This document shows, piece after piece, positions 23,231 through 37,186 of a DNA stretch of 64,000 nucleotides; positions within the stretch are counted from its first letter, which is position 1; each line of letters opens with the position of its first letter. Under the pieces are notes generated by a model. That model was not told where the DNA came from and did not search any database. It saw nothing but the letters and a program-made list of their open reading frames with translations. The stretch is taken from assembly GCA_029962745.1 (NCBI GenBank), contig CM057151.1:9363142-9427141 (forward strand), written 5' to 3'. The position numbers and the translations under genes are program-made. This DNA is from Echinometra lucunter. Taxonomy: Eukaryota > Echinodermata > Echinoidea > Camarodonta > Echinometridae.

Positions 23231-26097
23231 AGGTTTGTGTATAGATGCTGGCATGCCTTGATCTGGTTTGATGGAAACCTGAAGCGATACTTTGCTTGTG
23301 GTAGCGTCAACAGATCTCTCCTTCTGTGCAGCTTGTCTGCTTGTTGGTTACCTACACCCATTCTCAGTTCTTGTCTCCATGGTTGTTTTTGTTGTCTTTT
23401 ATACCACTGTAAATATGACTGAGTGATGAACAGGCATTTGGAGGGGCTTGGAAGAGGCATCCCACTGATATCATCCTCAGATCTTGCCTCTCACTTCATG
23501 CCTGATGCCTGCAGTTGTATACAAAGATGCAAAAACAATTGTCGGTGTTCTTGTTTGATCTATGTTGGTGAGGAAACCTGAGATACTTTATGTCTGTGAA
23601 AAACTGATGCCATTTCAGTTTGCACCTGACCTTCCTGCATACAAATATGGAAAAATAATATAATTATACCGAACGTTATTTATGGTTTCTTTTGTGGGTA
23701 AAATTACATTTTAGGCAACAATTTCTGTTGATCTTTTAGTATTAAATACGAACATGTAGTGTCATGACTAATTAGAATTTTGATGAATATTTCATTCTAT
23801 ATCTGAAAGCCCATTTTATTCATTTAAGCAAGATTAGTTTTGCCCTCATAAGTATATATACAAAAATGCCCGCATGAATCAGAATCAAAGATATAATTAC
23901 AGGATAGATTGGATCTAAGAATCCTAAGAGAATTCGCAAAATGCTAGAGGGCATATATCAATCCTCATAAAATTCTGATTTCAAATAGATTTTCCAGAGA
24001 TTGATCATGCTGAAAACCTACTGTTACAGATTTCAAGTAAATTTAAAGGCCGGACTAAGCGGGATGTTCACTCGCTGCACCTTTTTTGGGTGACAGAACA
24101 GGAGAAGTATCTCTTTTCATATCCAGTCAGTTGTGGTCTATGTAAACATCAGAAATATTTGCCCACAAAAGAGTCCTCTTTGAGGGAAATGATATAGAGA
24201 TATAATTGAAATCCACCAGATAGTGTTGGTCTATAACAATCCCATTCCACTGATGGATATATAAAATCTTTAGAAGAATCTATGAATTGTGTAGGCTCCA
24301 GTCATGACCTGATACACCTGCTTAGCTTTTCAACCTGTCATTGAATTGGCATGCAGAAAACCAAACCAGTAATGTTTGCAAGACTATAAGAATCTCATTC
24401 TAGTATACATTGTAACACTGACTTTGATTGTTTCAGATCATTGAATATCATTTAGCATTGGTGCTTGTACACACATCATGTGCTCGATTTGTAACATGTT
24501 CCCTATTCAAGGTGCTAAATAACTGAGCATTATATACAGTTTGATTTATGGCCAGACTTGATATGTTTGTGAATCACTTTTGTATTGCTCTGAATGTTGA
24601 AGAACAAAAGTAGAACATAGTAATAGTAATTACTTCTATGTATTTCTGTATTTTAAGTGTATGCATTCCCATTTTTGTTTTATAATATATTTGCCAGTAT
24701 GGAAGAGTAAGAAGCTTTTCAGGGAAGTGCTTTGTATTATTATTTGTTTTGATTTGGCATAATCTAATTTTTAAATATTATTATCATTATATTATACAAT
24801 AGTCCAATATTGAGAAAATAAGGTACATGTTTGCTCTACTGGACATACATCCTCATGGTTTTGAATTTCTAAAGTAGGAAAAAGCATCCATTATGTTTAG
24901 GTCTAGGATGTATGGAAAGAGACAGTTCCACATCATGTTCTGATCTGTGTCTTGAATTTACAAGCATTAACAATTCCTAAAGCATGTTCTCCCTACATGT
25001 AATATCTGAGTTTCATGGTACATAGCATAGTATAAACAACCTATGTGTTTTGCACTTCAGAAAGGGATAAATCATGAAAAGGAGGGAATGTTATTAAGTT
25101 CCGATGAGATGTCATTTCTGGGGGCCCAAGCTAGCAAGATTGACGTATTTTCACCGCCAGCTCTTCTTCTTCTTGTCTGTCAAAATTTTTTGCTTCTCAC
25201 GTAATTAGTAGCTGTAGGTAAGATGTGACATTTAGAAATTCCAACAGAAAAAAAGAAATGTGTAGTGAGAATTAGATGGGAGGGGAAAAAAGGAAAGACG
25301 TGAGGTGTAGTCGTACAGTGTACTGTAGGTGTATTATGGATGATATATGAAGTATCAATTTCCTTTTGCGTTCCCCTAAGCATCTTCTCAATGATGAGGT
25401 AAACAAAATTAGAACAGGATTGTAGATTGAAATGGATCCTTGATGTAGGTATTCTAGAGCAGTTACATGAGTTGTAAGAGTTTCCACATAGTTTCAAGGG
25501 TTTCAAAGTTGCATGCATATTGGATATTTGTTTAGGGCATTATCTGTACACTATATTGGCTCTTCAAACATGACATGATACATTTTCTTCGATATTCTGC
25601 ATTGATTCTGCAAGTATTTAAAGAACTGATAGGTTCCTTGATATTTGCAATAGCAAACCAGGGGAAATTTCATAGGTAACCTTCTCCATGCAGATTGTGT
25701 ACGGTCCCTTTCCCTATGTTGTTCCTTTATCTCTGATTGAAGTCTCAACAGTTGCATTATAACACTGAAAGTCCATCAGATGAGACTTGAGGCAGGCTAT
25801 CAAGAGTGTGCAGATGTGGGTGCTGCTGAACCCATTTCAAGAACTTGAGATGGCTGGAGGAGTGAAGATCTGGGTTGGAGACAAAAGGAGGTGGAGGAAA
25901 TGGAGCACCACCAGGGTTGTATCGCTTCCATGGATCATTATAGAGCCGTGGTTGGGTCGGGATTGCAAGCGTGGTCATTGAGGGGATGAAACCCTAAACT
26001 GAGGCCATTGATACCCTGTGTGCTGGAGCTAGCTGTCTGTTTCAACACCCTGAGCTTGAAAAACCCCTGAAGAGGAAAAAAAGAGCTTTCAGACTTT
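23231..26097. other. Intronic stretch, nothing recognised
   Basis: AT-rich intron with no repeat structure that I could resolve. Confidence 0.5.
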
Positions 26098-26182
26098 TAT
26101 CTCTCTATCTCTCCCTCTCTCCTTTCTCATCTCCCCCTGTCTCTCTTTCTCTGACTCTATCTCTCTTTCTTATTCTCTCTGT
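26098..26182. repeat. CT-rich low-complexity tract
   Basis: Imperfect TCTCTCTATCTCTC-type repeat. Confidence 0.85.
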
Positions 26183-26459
26183 CATTATGTCTTTTCAATT
26201 TATAAAATGGTTTATCTCTATTTACACTACAGTTGAATGCAACCATCTAGTGAAAAGAGATGAATGGATAATTTCCCAAGCTGACTTTGTTAACTTAGAG
26301 ATTATATTTGTGCAAAGTTGCAAAATTCAGCAAAATTTAATTCTACTCTTTCAGATACAATTCTCAATTTATTTTTGAAATTTGTACTTGCCATAACCTA
26401 AATAAACATAGCAAAGAGATACCTCATTAATTTATTAATATGTAGGCATATATGAATTG

Positions 26460-26574
26460 AAAATGGAGTTCCAACTTCTGTAAGCTGAGAATATAAAATG
26501 GAGTTTAAAATTTTGTAAGCTTAGAATAGGGAAATGAGGCTCTAATTTTTTGTAAGTTGAGAATATGAAAATGG
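26460..26574 (+). repeat. Minisatellite, about 3.3 units of 35-37 bp
   Basis: Units start at 26460, 26495, 26531 and 26568. Each begins AAAATGGAGTT or a close variant and ends TTGTAAGYTKAGAATAT. Confidence 0.8.
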
Positions 26575-27495
26575 CTTTTATGCAAATGAATTAGGAATGG
26601 AGTAAGCCAATCCTTACCACAACAGCAAAGAGAACGCTGGATAATGTATGTGGGAACACTGCAACTTGACATCGATGCCTGCTGAGCTGAAAGTACCTGG
26701 AGAAGAAAATAGGCAATGATGAAGGAAGGGGGATGCATCTACTTCTAAAATGTTCATGGAAGGGATGAATCAAGAAAGGGGAAATGTGGGAGATGGGAAA
26801 TGGGGAATGGATCAATTTCCAGCATACAACAGAGACTACGTGCTTGGCATGATTAAATGCAGTAGCTTCGTTAGCCCATTTGGATGGTGAATGGAACTGA
26901 GATAAGCTTAATTTAGTGTGTATGATAGCTATAAACATAGGGGTCTTTTCCAGAAGGAGGTAGTTTGAACTGCCAAACGAAATGTAGCGTATGTTTCCCA
27001 TACCTCTATTTTGGAGAGGAAATTAGAATACATAGTATTTTCTGTTCTCTCCCTTTGCACTCAAAGTAAGTAATATTCATGTGTAGAAGAACAGTTGAAA
27101 TTAAGAATCACAATAATTCACCTAATTGCATACAAAGATTAGAAATGCTATGAAGAGTTTTCACTCTTAATTCAGTATGTGTTACAGTATTATGCCTCAG
27201 GTAGCTAGGTAAGTATGCCACAAGACCGGAGGAGTTTGTCCTTGAAATCTTTACTATTGTGTAAGTAATGTTATTCGAACTCATTCAGTCACCCATAAAG
27301 GTTTATATAAATAATAGACAGTAAGAAAGGATAAGAGATTCTCCTGATGCTTCTAAAATCTTCTCTAATCCTGTCAAGTGTTGAAATCCTAACAGAGCAT
27401 AAAAGAAAAGGAAACAGCAATTTGCATAGTCCTTATAAAACTCTCTTAAGTTTTGAGTAATCTCGAAGTATTCTTTTCAAACCCTTGTAATGTAT

Positions 27496-27508
27496 GGGGG
27501 GGGGGGGG
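27496..27508 (+). repeat. G13 run
   Basis: Homopolymer of 13 G. Confidence 0.9.
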
Positions 27509-28027
27509 AATATAAAGAAGATAGCCCAGCATGAGTGGTACTTACACTTATCAGACCAATAGGACTATAACAATCCCTCCTGAAATCTTGTTTGTTCATC
27601 CTAGATAAGAATAACATGATTTGTGCTAGTGGTTTATTTTTGATAGTTAAGTACTATTTAGATTTTTTATACATAAACATTTCTATGTATTTTTTGTCAG
27701 TCATAACACTGTACATTCAACTTTCAAGTAAACCTAGGGTGAAGGCATTTGGACTACATTTAACATATATCAACAGAGTGCTGTTGTATATCACTCAATG
27801 TATTGAAAGCAAATGTAGTGTAGATTTGAATGGCATAATACCAGAAGATAGAGTCACAGTCGAAAGAAATCTGTCACTGATATGTTTTGGTTGGACAGGT
27901 TTCTCATTGTGGATTCGGAGAGCATTGTTTGACAGGAGCAAACGGTAAACAATTAAACCTCTCATGGTTCCTGGGTTCTGCAATTCCATTTAAATTTCGA
28001 CAATGAAGAGAGGCAAGGAAAAGAGAT

Positions 28028-28030
<3 letters not shown>

Positions 28031-28072
<42 letters not shown>
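28031..28072. repeat. (AG)n microsatellite
   Basis: About 21 AG units with one A insertion. Confidence 0.95.
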
Positions 28073-28073
<1 letters not shown>

Positions 28074-29350
28074 TAGAGGGAAAGATAGATAAAGGCTGAT
28101 TGAACATGCTATGGGGTAGTGATTATGAGACAAAAAATTGATCATATGCCATAAATTATCTTGAACAAGTGAATTAGTACAACTATACTTGTATCACAAA
28201 TTGCACCTGATACCAAATCACCTTGATCTGGGCTAGTATTGTCAATTAATTACCATGCAATCATAATGTGTGTACCAGTGTGGAGGCGGGGCCACGTTAA
28301 TTAGGCAAATATAATTCAGTTGCCAGTACAAACACACTCCCTTTCGTAGTACCTTTTTTCAATAAGTGCAGCTGGGTAATTAACTAACCTTTTTGATGAA
28401 ACCATGCTTATTGACTCTCCATCAGATGTGGGAAAAACAAAAATAAAAATGAGTGAAAATTAGCAGAATTTATATCCCCTGGTTCAGAACATCCATTCTA
28501 CTGCTTATGATAATCAGTCTCTGTGAGTATAAAATAAAGTCTGTTTTTGTATGTTTCAGTAGGGTTTAATGAAAATTTTCTCTTGACTTCCTTCGTATCA
28601 TACCATCTGCCCCAGTTCTCTCCCAAATCCTCATGATTAGTTTGCAGAATATGATACAATTAGCCATTAGCACTTTAGAGAAAATGAGATGGAAAGAGAT
28701 GGATCGAAAGCATATGTGGCACCCAAATTCATCTGTCGTGTAGGCTGTTGCATGGAATTAAAAAAAAATGATCTTGTATTATGAGTGCACTTTCTCCATG
28801 TAAACCAGACAAAGGTGTATTTATCAGAAAATTAGTGCAGTCTTTGTAGGTGCCATGTATTTTAAATGTGACAAATTGGTTTCCTTATCTTTCTTTTCCT
28901 CCAATATGATTACAACTATAAATGCATTTGAAATGGAATGGAAGAAATGGTTTGCAGATTCTGTCACAAAAATGGATGAGTGCATCATCAGGGTTATCTT
29001 ATAGAAGAAAGAAGTCAGCAATGAAATAAATTACAGTTGATTTATGGAAAAATGCTGAATTATGAACTAAATAAAAGTTTTCTTTTCCCAGAGAAATTGC
29101 ATGCATGTAAATTGCAATGCTTGGACAAAAATCATTCAGTCGATGAGTGTTGTAAACTGCGCGCCTACACTTGTCTTCACATAACCCAAAATAATCCACT
29201 GGTATCAGTTACTCCCCAAATCACTCAGAACGGGATATTTGAGTCCAATTAGTATCTCACAAAGCGCAGAGGGGATGGATAATTGACAGTTTAAAGAGAC
29301 AAAGTCATAATGGAGAGCTATGTGAAAGTGAGATCTGGAATGCAAGAGCA

Positions 29351-29362
29351 GGGGGGGGGGGG
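29351..29362 (+). repeat. G12 run
   Basis: Homopolymer of 12 G. Confidence 0.9.
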
Positions 29363-30597
29363 AGGTAAAAATAGACTTACCAGATGTCCAAGTGTGATTG
29401 GAAAATTTTATATCTCTGTATGAAATTTAAATGAATATACTCATTGAAAGTTTTGAATTAAAAGTTTTATTTCTCTTGTCTTCAATATCTATGTCAATGA
29501 TGTGATGACAATTTTCTGTCTGTAATTTTATCCTCAGAAGACTGGTTTCATGGCATTTTATTGTAATTGTAAGAAAATGTATTCTTTCAGCACATCTATT
29601 CATTATACTATTTCTTGTTCTTGAAGGCAAGTACCATTCAGAACCTTTCAGATATTTTCATGTGGAATACATTTTCGAGGCTCTGAAAGACACGAGACGT
29701 TGAAATTCTATACACTGTTTTCTTAAGAAATGTAGTATTAACATTATTCCAACTCCCAAACTCTAGATTGCTCCTTGAGGACTGTTTCTTCAGCTGAGAT
29801 ATTTGACCAGGTCATCCTTAAGTGACAGAAAGACTTGGAAATTGGCTGTGAAAGCAGTTGTCATTAGGGAGATGATAGATATCAGATGAAGAGTAGAGAA
29901 TGCTGGTCGGCTCTCTTCTAAAGCTCCTCCGTCATACCATTGGTTATCCTTTTTTTAAGGAATTGGCCTGTGAGGAAGTCGCATTGTTGGGGCATGATGT
30001 GGCCATTATATTTGCGGCTTTTCCCTTTGAAGGCGTAGAGTGACGGAATGATGTTGCTTTATACTGTTCATATTGATTAGAGTCACCGACCTCTCAACAT
30101 CTTTTTAGGGAGTTATGTTCTTTTTATTTTGGCTAGGTGCTTTTCTACTCAGAAATGTGATAAGACATTGGTGCATATTTCGATAAGACCAATCCCTTAT
30201 TAAAATTTACTTTCTTCAGTGCTCAGACAGAGTTGATCTGTATTAAGTGTGAGGTTAAATTTTCAAAATCACACTAAATTTATATGATGGGTATCATATT
30301 TCATTTTCACTTCATCCTTATTTCACAAACCATAAATAAAACATACATATATGAGTCTGATGTGAGAATACAAATTTGCATGAAAAAAAAGCTAGTATAG
30401 AAAATGATCAGTTAGCAACTTGATTTTAATCAAGTTTAATGAAAAAGACAGAAATACAGGTGCCACGATGCAAATTTTCTTATTAAAATGGACCTCTAGA
30501 AAGAACAGCTGGAATAGAGCTTTCTAGCTGTGCTTTATATAATTATCTGTTTGTTTTATATGTTTATATCCGATGTCTTTTTTAATATTACGGAAAA

Positions 30598-30626
30598 TAA
30601 ACCAAACCAAACCGAATCAAACCAAA
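30598..30626 (+). repeat. AAACC pentamer repeat
   Basis: About five imperfect units (AAACC, AAACC, AAACC, GAATC, AAACC). Confidence 0.7.
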
Positions 30627-33015
30627 ATGATGATATGCTCTGTTTGTCCTTTTTGAAAAAGATTCCCATGCAGAATGATTGCCTGGTGTGAATTTAAAAA
30701 AAGAGATGAAAATATGACCGTGAATCCCTCTGAATATGTGGATAGTACATAACATGCATGTGCACCCTGCAAAAAATATCTTGCTCTATATTTCCAAATT
30801 GGGATGAGGGAGAGTAATGCCCGAGGCTTATTTGGTAATGAATTATTTAGCCATGCAGAGCAACAAGTGGTGGCATATAGGATTGATTAGATGGAATGAA
30901 ATTGGATTGAATTTAGCAGCAGTCCTGATAAAAAATAGTAGGAATCAAGGTTATTGTCAGGTGGATGGGTAGTAATGGAATCTAAAAATTGACTGGGGAT
31001 ATTAATTACTTGAGCTCTGATGGTTGTATAACATAAGTTTTATAGGACATATCCATTCATGCTAATGAATTGCCATTTAAGGAAGAAATTGATATTTATT
31101 AAAAGAATGTGGCAGCGGTGTATTTCAGAGAGTAGCATAAATTTCATTCAGAAAATGATGAATTACTGAAATGCCCATAGCTTTATTTTAATATGGAAGG
31201 AATGTTTCTCATTAATTAGAAAGTGATCAACTAGGATACTATTAAAGGTTTGATCTACTATCCCTCTAATACTTAGCCTCAAACTCTCAAAGCATTGTAG
31301 GCTATGATTCTAGGTTTATAGTCTACTTCATTCAGTACCTGATGAGTGTCCTTCACCTAAATTTGATCAGCAATAAACCAATCAAATTGAAATAAATTAG
31401 TACCTGATATTGAAAAACTGTGGTGAATTTGTATTGGTAGGGAGATTATTACTACCCAGGCTTTTTAAAAGGCAGTATTGAAAGTGAGTTTTGCTGAGCT
31501 TCTTTGGAGGTATGTAACTGCATATGGGCTAAGATTGTAATATTGTCTGCTAAGTGTCATAAAGATGTAAATTCTTTATGTTAAAAAATGGCTTTACATC
31601 GTTATTGCTCCAGTGGTCCGAAAATGTAAAGCCTGTTACTTTTTGGTTTATGATGATAATTATTTGATCCTTTCGCAGAGTATACCATGAACAACTGTGC
31701 ATTCTTTTAAAGCCAATATTTTTTCCAGAGGAGTTTAACTATTGCCCCATATTAATAGACTACCTTGATATCTGAATGAAAGGAGAGTAGGAACCTTCCT
31801 GTTGACTCTGGGTATTTCAGGGTCTAGTGAATACAATCAACAATTAAACAAGACTCTAGCAATCTGTTTGTTATTGGCTGTAATCAAGGATTCATACCAA
31901 TGGAGTGCTATTTGTCAGCTTCTGTACAGAACAGGTCTCTTCACCTCAGTGATTATAGGTCAGCATTTTTGGAACGTTTTATTTCCCTGGTCCCTTTTTC
32001 CCCGGTCCCTTTTTAGACTGATTGGGATTTAATAGGTGGAAACTAATTTACCATGACATTATTTTTGTAAATAAGCAAAAAATCTATTAAAACTCTTATC
32101 AGCCATAGCCATTTTATGATTGAACTTTAGAGAAACTGAATTCAATATGGTGTAAACTTAAAGGAAGAGAAAAAAAATTACCAAATCAAGTACATCTAAC
32201 ATTGAATATTTATAAATCAGACTTCTAGAATACCAAAGAAGTTTCCCATGTCTCCTCCATTCTTTCTGTTTTAAACTTTGGTATGATTCGTGTTTAGAAA
32301 TTACGTGGGAAATAGGCAACCCTTATAAGGAAGTTTGCTTGAACATGAAAGTTACTCTATACCACAGGGACTTTCATTGGGATTTAGATTTATATCCGGT
32401 ATATATCGTTCCATGGCAGTTTGTTTGTTAGTTCTTGAATTCCTTGTAAATTCCTGGAGGAAAAAAATACCTGCTGTATACTGTTTCAGGCACAGACATG
32501 GAAATAAACACATTTTGTATTGTTTAGATTACTGAGCTGCACTCAGCATATGCAGTGAATCATATTGTAAGTTGTAAGTGATATGGCAGCTTGGTTATCA
32601 TAAATACATACTCAGAAGAAAGTCTGAGATTTATAGCCGAAAGGGAAGTGCAAAGAATTCCACTTTTGCAAAAACAAGTATTTAACATTGTGAATGTGTT
32701 TAGATGCCCTGTGAAATTTATGGATATGATGAAAACAGTGAAATGTATTCAAGTTTAGCAATGTCAAAGAATATATTGTCACTGATGCAAAAGGGTGGGG
32801 AGTAAAGCTTTATGTACTTGGCTGACTTTCAGTTCACCAAGGCAAGATTTGTATGGCATTTGCTGTCAGTCCAGATATCTTTCTTATTGCTTAAGTGTTT
32901 GGTGTGAACCATAGTCTAAATTAAGGTATAAGATTTACTACTGGTCTGTTCAGGAGAGTTGGAGTGCATTGATAGATGTTGTATACGAAAATATAACACT
33001 GCTGTGAATTTAGTC

Positions 33016-33095
33016 TCAACCCCTTGCCACTGGAAACTGGGTTGCCCCTGTATAAAGTCTATGGGATTAAGAAAATTCATAAGTCATAGGGTTTA
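33016..33095 (+). mobile_element. 80-bp TTAA miniature element, copy D
   Basis: Reads CAACCCCTTGCCACTGGAA, then CCCCTGTATAAAGTCTATGG, then AAGTCATAGGGTTTAG. Both edges are decayed (TCAA and TTAG), so this looks like an older copy. Confidence 0.6.
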
Positions 33096-36000
33096 GAGAA
33101 ATATCTGTTCATTTAGAAATGATTCATATGATTACTTTAGCCCAGACAACAGAACTCTTGAAAAAAATAAGGGATTTACTTTTGGTTACTATAGCAAATA
33201 TTTCTGATTTCTGGAACCACAAATTGCCCATTTTCCTGCAGAGTCCCATTGGTCTGGTGTGCTCCCAGCTATTTCCAGGTGCAAGCACTGTAGAAAGCTC
33301 TCTGCAGATCTTTGCTTTCAATTATCATCACAGCAGGGCAACATCCGCAAACAACAAGAAAATGAAAGGAAAATGAGTAGAGGCACGGCTATGTCATACT
33401 TAGGAAAAATGTGTTCAAACTTTGAAAAGTCTAGGAATTGTTTCAGTGCAGGATAATGAGGATAAACCCTTTAATAGAGGTAATGTTTACAAGAGGAGCT
33501 TCAATTTGGAGTTTAAAGCAGTAAAGAGGAAATGTGTCAAGTTTGGACACTTCCAAATCTTCACAAATAATTAAATTATTTTCTGTGAGAATAGAAAAGC
33601 AAAATCATATGGCATGGTTATTGGTCAGCAAATGTGTAAATATATGTAATCTCTTTTGAATTTGTTTATTTGCAAGAAGTGTTTATTTACCATTTTGACC
33701 TTCTTATTGCCAAGAAAGTAGAGCAATCAAGGATTAATAAGTCATCTGGTACCTGTGTTCATGGTTGTAAATGCTTGCTTACTTTAAGTGTGTAGCCCTT
33801 TAAGTTACAAGGAACTAATTATAATCCAAAGCTAGAGCATGCTTGACAAGGAATTTGAACAGAACAGACTATTATTTAGACTTAACAACAAACTTCAATG
33901 TTTTAATAATTCCAAGAAATTCATTTCGTTGATGGATCCCTTTGTGGGAGCATCTGAATTGGCCCCCAACACTTGATCTGAAGTTCATCCATCCTCCCAA
34001 GACACCATGAGCTCTCACTACCCACCCACTCCTCTACGAGATCATGTCTCTTCAACGACCACCGCCACGAGCACTCCCTCTCCAACCACATCTTTGGGGA
34101 ACCGTGCCTTGAATCCGAAAAACTGGGGATGTGTGTCTGCCGCCAAATTGAATAAAGCTGTCAAAATGCAGAGAGATAGAGATAGAGGGAGGGCTCTCCA
34201 GAAAACAAGCCAAATCAATTAATATCCCATCACTGGAAAGACGGAGAGACCAAACTCCCAGTCATGCCCGCACATTTTGATGCTTGAATGACTCGGAAAT
34301 TGGGGTTTTGCTGTTCCAGGCAAAAAATTCTGTTTCAGAAAATAGAGGAGAAAGAAGAGAGATAGAGAAAGTGAGAGAAGCAGAGAGAAAAAGAAGTGAA
34401 AAGAAAGGGAAGAGGAGGTGGATATGTTCCATTGGACTTTATCAGAAAGAGATGATTTGTGAAAATTATAGGGAGAATGGTGGTTAAAGAAAGAAGTTAA
34501 AAAACAGAACTTTTGGGGAAAAAATATCTTAAATTATGTTTACAGGAACATCTTGCAGCAAACTGGTCAAAATGTTCCCTGTGAATAAAAACACGTTTAT
34601 AAACTAGTTGTGTGGAAGATAAATTGCTCATGATTTCTATATAAATTGTAAGACATCCCAGCCAAGGAATCCAACCTTCAGGTTCTTTGTGAATTGTTGT
34701 CTTTCTGGAGAAGTAAGAAAATCCAATCCATGTACTTTCAGTTTCACTCATCATTCCTAATTAATTTCCGTTTATATAAACTATTCTTTATAAAAACAGA
34801 AATTAACTAGGAATGTACATGCAAAACAACATAATCTCTAAAGACTTTGCTTTCGTGGAATCCAAGCTCATTTTATTTTATTTATTATTTGTTCACTTAC
34901 AAGAATTCTCAATCGCAGGCTCTCATGCTTACTGTGTAGTGTCTCATGAATTTCTACTCCATGTTGATGATGTAAGCCTTGTACCAAAAGGAGAAGGTCA
35001 GAATCAGTATATTCTTATCTTGAGGCAAACGCTGCTGTTGATCCAGATTATAGAGATTATATTCAGATAAATTCCAATATTCCAATATTCCTTTAAGCCA
35101 AGTTCACTCAATCAGGTTGCTCAACCTTATCTTTCTGCCTACTGCAATGTTATTTTTCTGTCCTTGTTTTTTACGGGTTATTGTAATTGGGACGGGATAT
35201 GTACTGGTGGAGTCATAGAGTTTGGGCACATGTGTATTCATTTACACTACATTCACAGCAGTGTACTTAAATTGAAGCTCTCCAAAGATGATTGAATTTC
35301 AGGCCAGGGTATGAAAAATTCATTTTCTAATAACAGAGGAATGGAAAGATTACAGAGCTTGATTGGACTGGATATGTTATTGTTAAACCCTTGGGGTTTC
35401 TGTGAAAAAAAGTGGATTTGTTGTTCTGGGCCTGGAGAAAGTCAAATCCACATTTTCTTCACCGTAAAGATACTCAAAAGATTGTAGAGTGAAGTTTTTC
35501 TAGTATGCTGTAGGCAGGAATGTAGGGGAGAGAGAGAAAGAGAGAAAGAAAGAAAGAAAAGGATACAGGGATTGGCACAGATTTGAAAAGTAATTACCAA
35601 AGATTTGGATAAAGAGTGACAAAGATAAACCAAACCAAGAGGAATTCAGTCAGAAAGAAACTAACAATTATGGGAAGGGGGATTGATAGCATATTGCAGT
35701 AACATGAGAATGACCGATGTAGTTGTCATGTCACACTGATGGTTATAATCATTAATAAAAATGAAAATTAGAGGAAAAGATAAAAGTGTTATGTTCCATT
35801 CCCCACAATCACCAAAACTCCATCCAGAAAATTGAGACTGCTCTGTATGCAGTGAGTGACAGACGGCTACCGGGTGTCAAGCGAAAATGGACAAAATTGG
35901 TTTAGTGTGAGCCAGCCTTTTGTAAATGAGACCAGTGATCCAATTTTCAGCTAGCTGTCACTCCCAATTTGTCTATTTCATGAGCGTCTTGTTGCTTTTC

Positions 36001-36857
36001 TTCATCTTGTGCCTCGTATTCCATTGGTAATCTTACTTGTAGTGCTGTAAGATTAGGTTTACAAGCTACTGTTTCTCAGATCTATTATGTAGCTTGTATC
36101 TTGTGAGTGTAAACTGCATTTCTGTGTAGTCACACTGTGATATACATGTTATTCTAGCATTTGTGGGGTTGTTTTGATTTTGTTCACAATGTTTTTCTTT
36201 TTTGACTCCAAATTCAACCTTGTCAATCTGTTTGGCATACTCTCTGTGAAATAATTTCTAAACACCAAAGATAATCTTTGTTAGACTTTCAAAGTCAAGT
36301 GACTCTCTACATTTTGTTAAATGCAGCCCATGCACAAAGTCTGTACCAAGTTACATAAAAGGCTTTGGCCACTGAGAATTTAATCAGTGTGGCATCTTTT
36401 TCAAGAATAGTGTCAGATTAGCATAAGAACTGGGACACTAGCCATTTCTCTCTAGCTTTAAATGTTTGTAGTAAAGTGTGAAGAAAATATTCATTTAGAT
36501 AGTATTGTAATTACCTATTTGTTTGAAAATAATGTTAGGCAGACATAAAGTAGGCAAACTAGTAATTTCATATTTCGAATTATGTAGCAGTAAACTGTAA
36601 AGCAAATATTCAGTTTGATGGTTTTGTAGTCACTCTCTCTACTGAGCGTCATTGTGTCCGAAAAATCAGGCCATTTCCTGCACAATACAATGAAAATGGA
36701 GGCCAAAAGGTTTCTTGTTATGAGCATTGAGCTATCTAGTTCTTTGTAGTGAACAGTTGAAGCTTACATCTTGAATATTGTAGTCTGTGAGACACAGTTT
36801 CTTTTTCTTCTGATGCTGCCTTTGCTAGAATCTTTGGCACGTGGCGACACCCTTACA
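33096..36857. other. Intronic stretch with few features
   Basis: AT-rich intron. A purine-rich patch at 34326-34420 and a GA/GAAA repeat at 35527-35560 are the only structured parts noticed. Confidence 0.5.
35527..35560. repeat. GA/GAAA microsatellite
   Basis: AG dinucleotides grading into GAAA tetranucleotides. Confidence 0.85.
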
Positions 36858-36950
36858 TTAACCATTAGACTGCAATTTGATATCATTATAACATGCAATT
36901 TCTATAGATCATAGCCCAAGTTATCTTCGGTTTAGTGTTCAGTGGGTTAA
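36858..36950. mobile_element. Possible diverged TTAA miniature element
   Basis: Starts TTAACCATTAGACTGC and ends TTCAGTGGGTTAA; 93 bp. The edges resemble the 80-bp family but the interior does not align well. Weak call. Confidence 0.25.
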
Positions 36951-36997
36951 ATGTTGTCTCCTATTGCATCCAATTTGAAACCTTGTCATGGTTTAAT

Positions 36998-37186
36998 CCA
37001 GGTGTGCTTGCATGTGCTCATTCTGAGCCCCACCTGCAAGGGGCCTATGAGGTACCTTGGTATAGTTCTTCCCATTAACATGTGCCCCCACATCTCCTTG
37101 TACCTATAGGAAGAGTGATTCAGAGTTCCGCCCCTCCTTTTCGTCGCTCCTTGTGAAGGGATGATCGTGTTTGCAAGCATACCAGG
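36998..37186. mobile_element. Possible inverted-repeat element, about 189 bp
   Basis: The left end CCAGGTGTGCTTGCA and the right end TGCAAGCATACCAGG are inverses with two mismatches over 15 bp. The interior is GC-richer than its surroundings. It is open on the minus strand (36986-37180) without a known domain. No clean target duplication. Confidence 0.4.

Larger units (their letters stand above)
28073..33015. other. Intronic stretch with few features
   Basis: AT-rich intron. It holds a G12 run (29351-29362) and a short AAACC-type pentamer repeat (30598-30626), and otherwise nothing I can identify on either strand. Confidence 0.5.
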
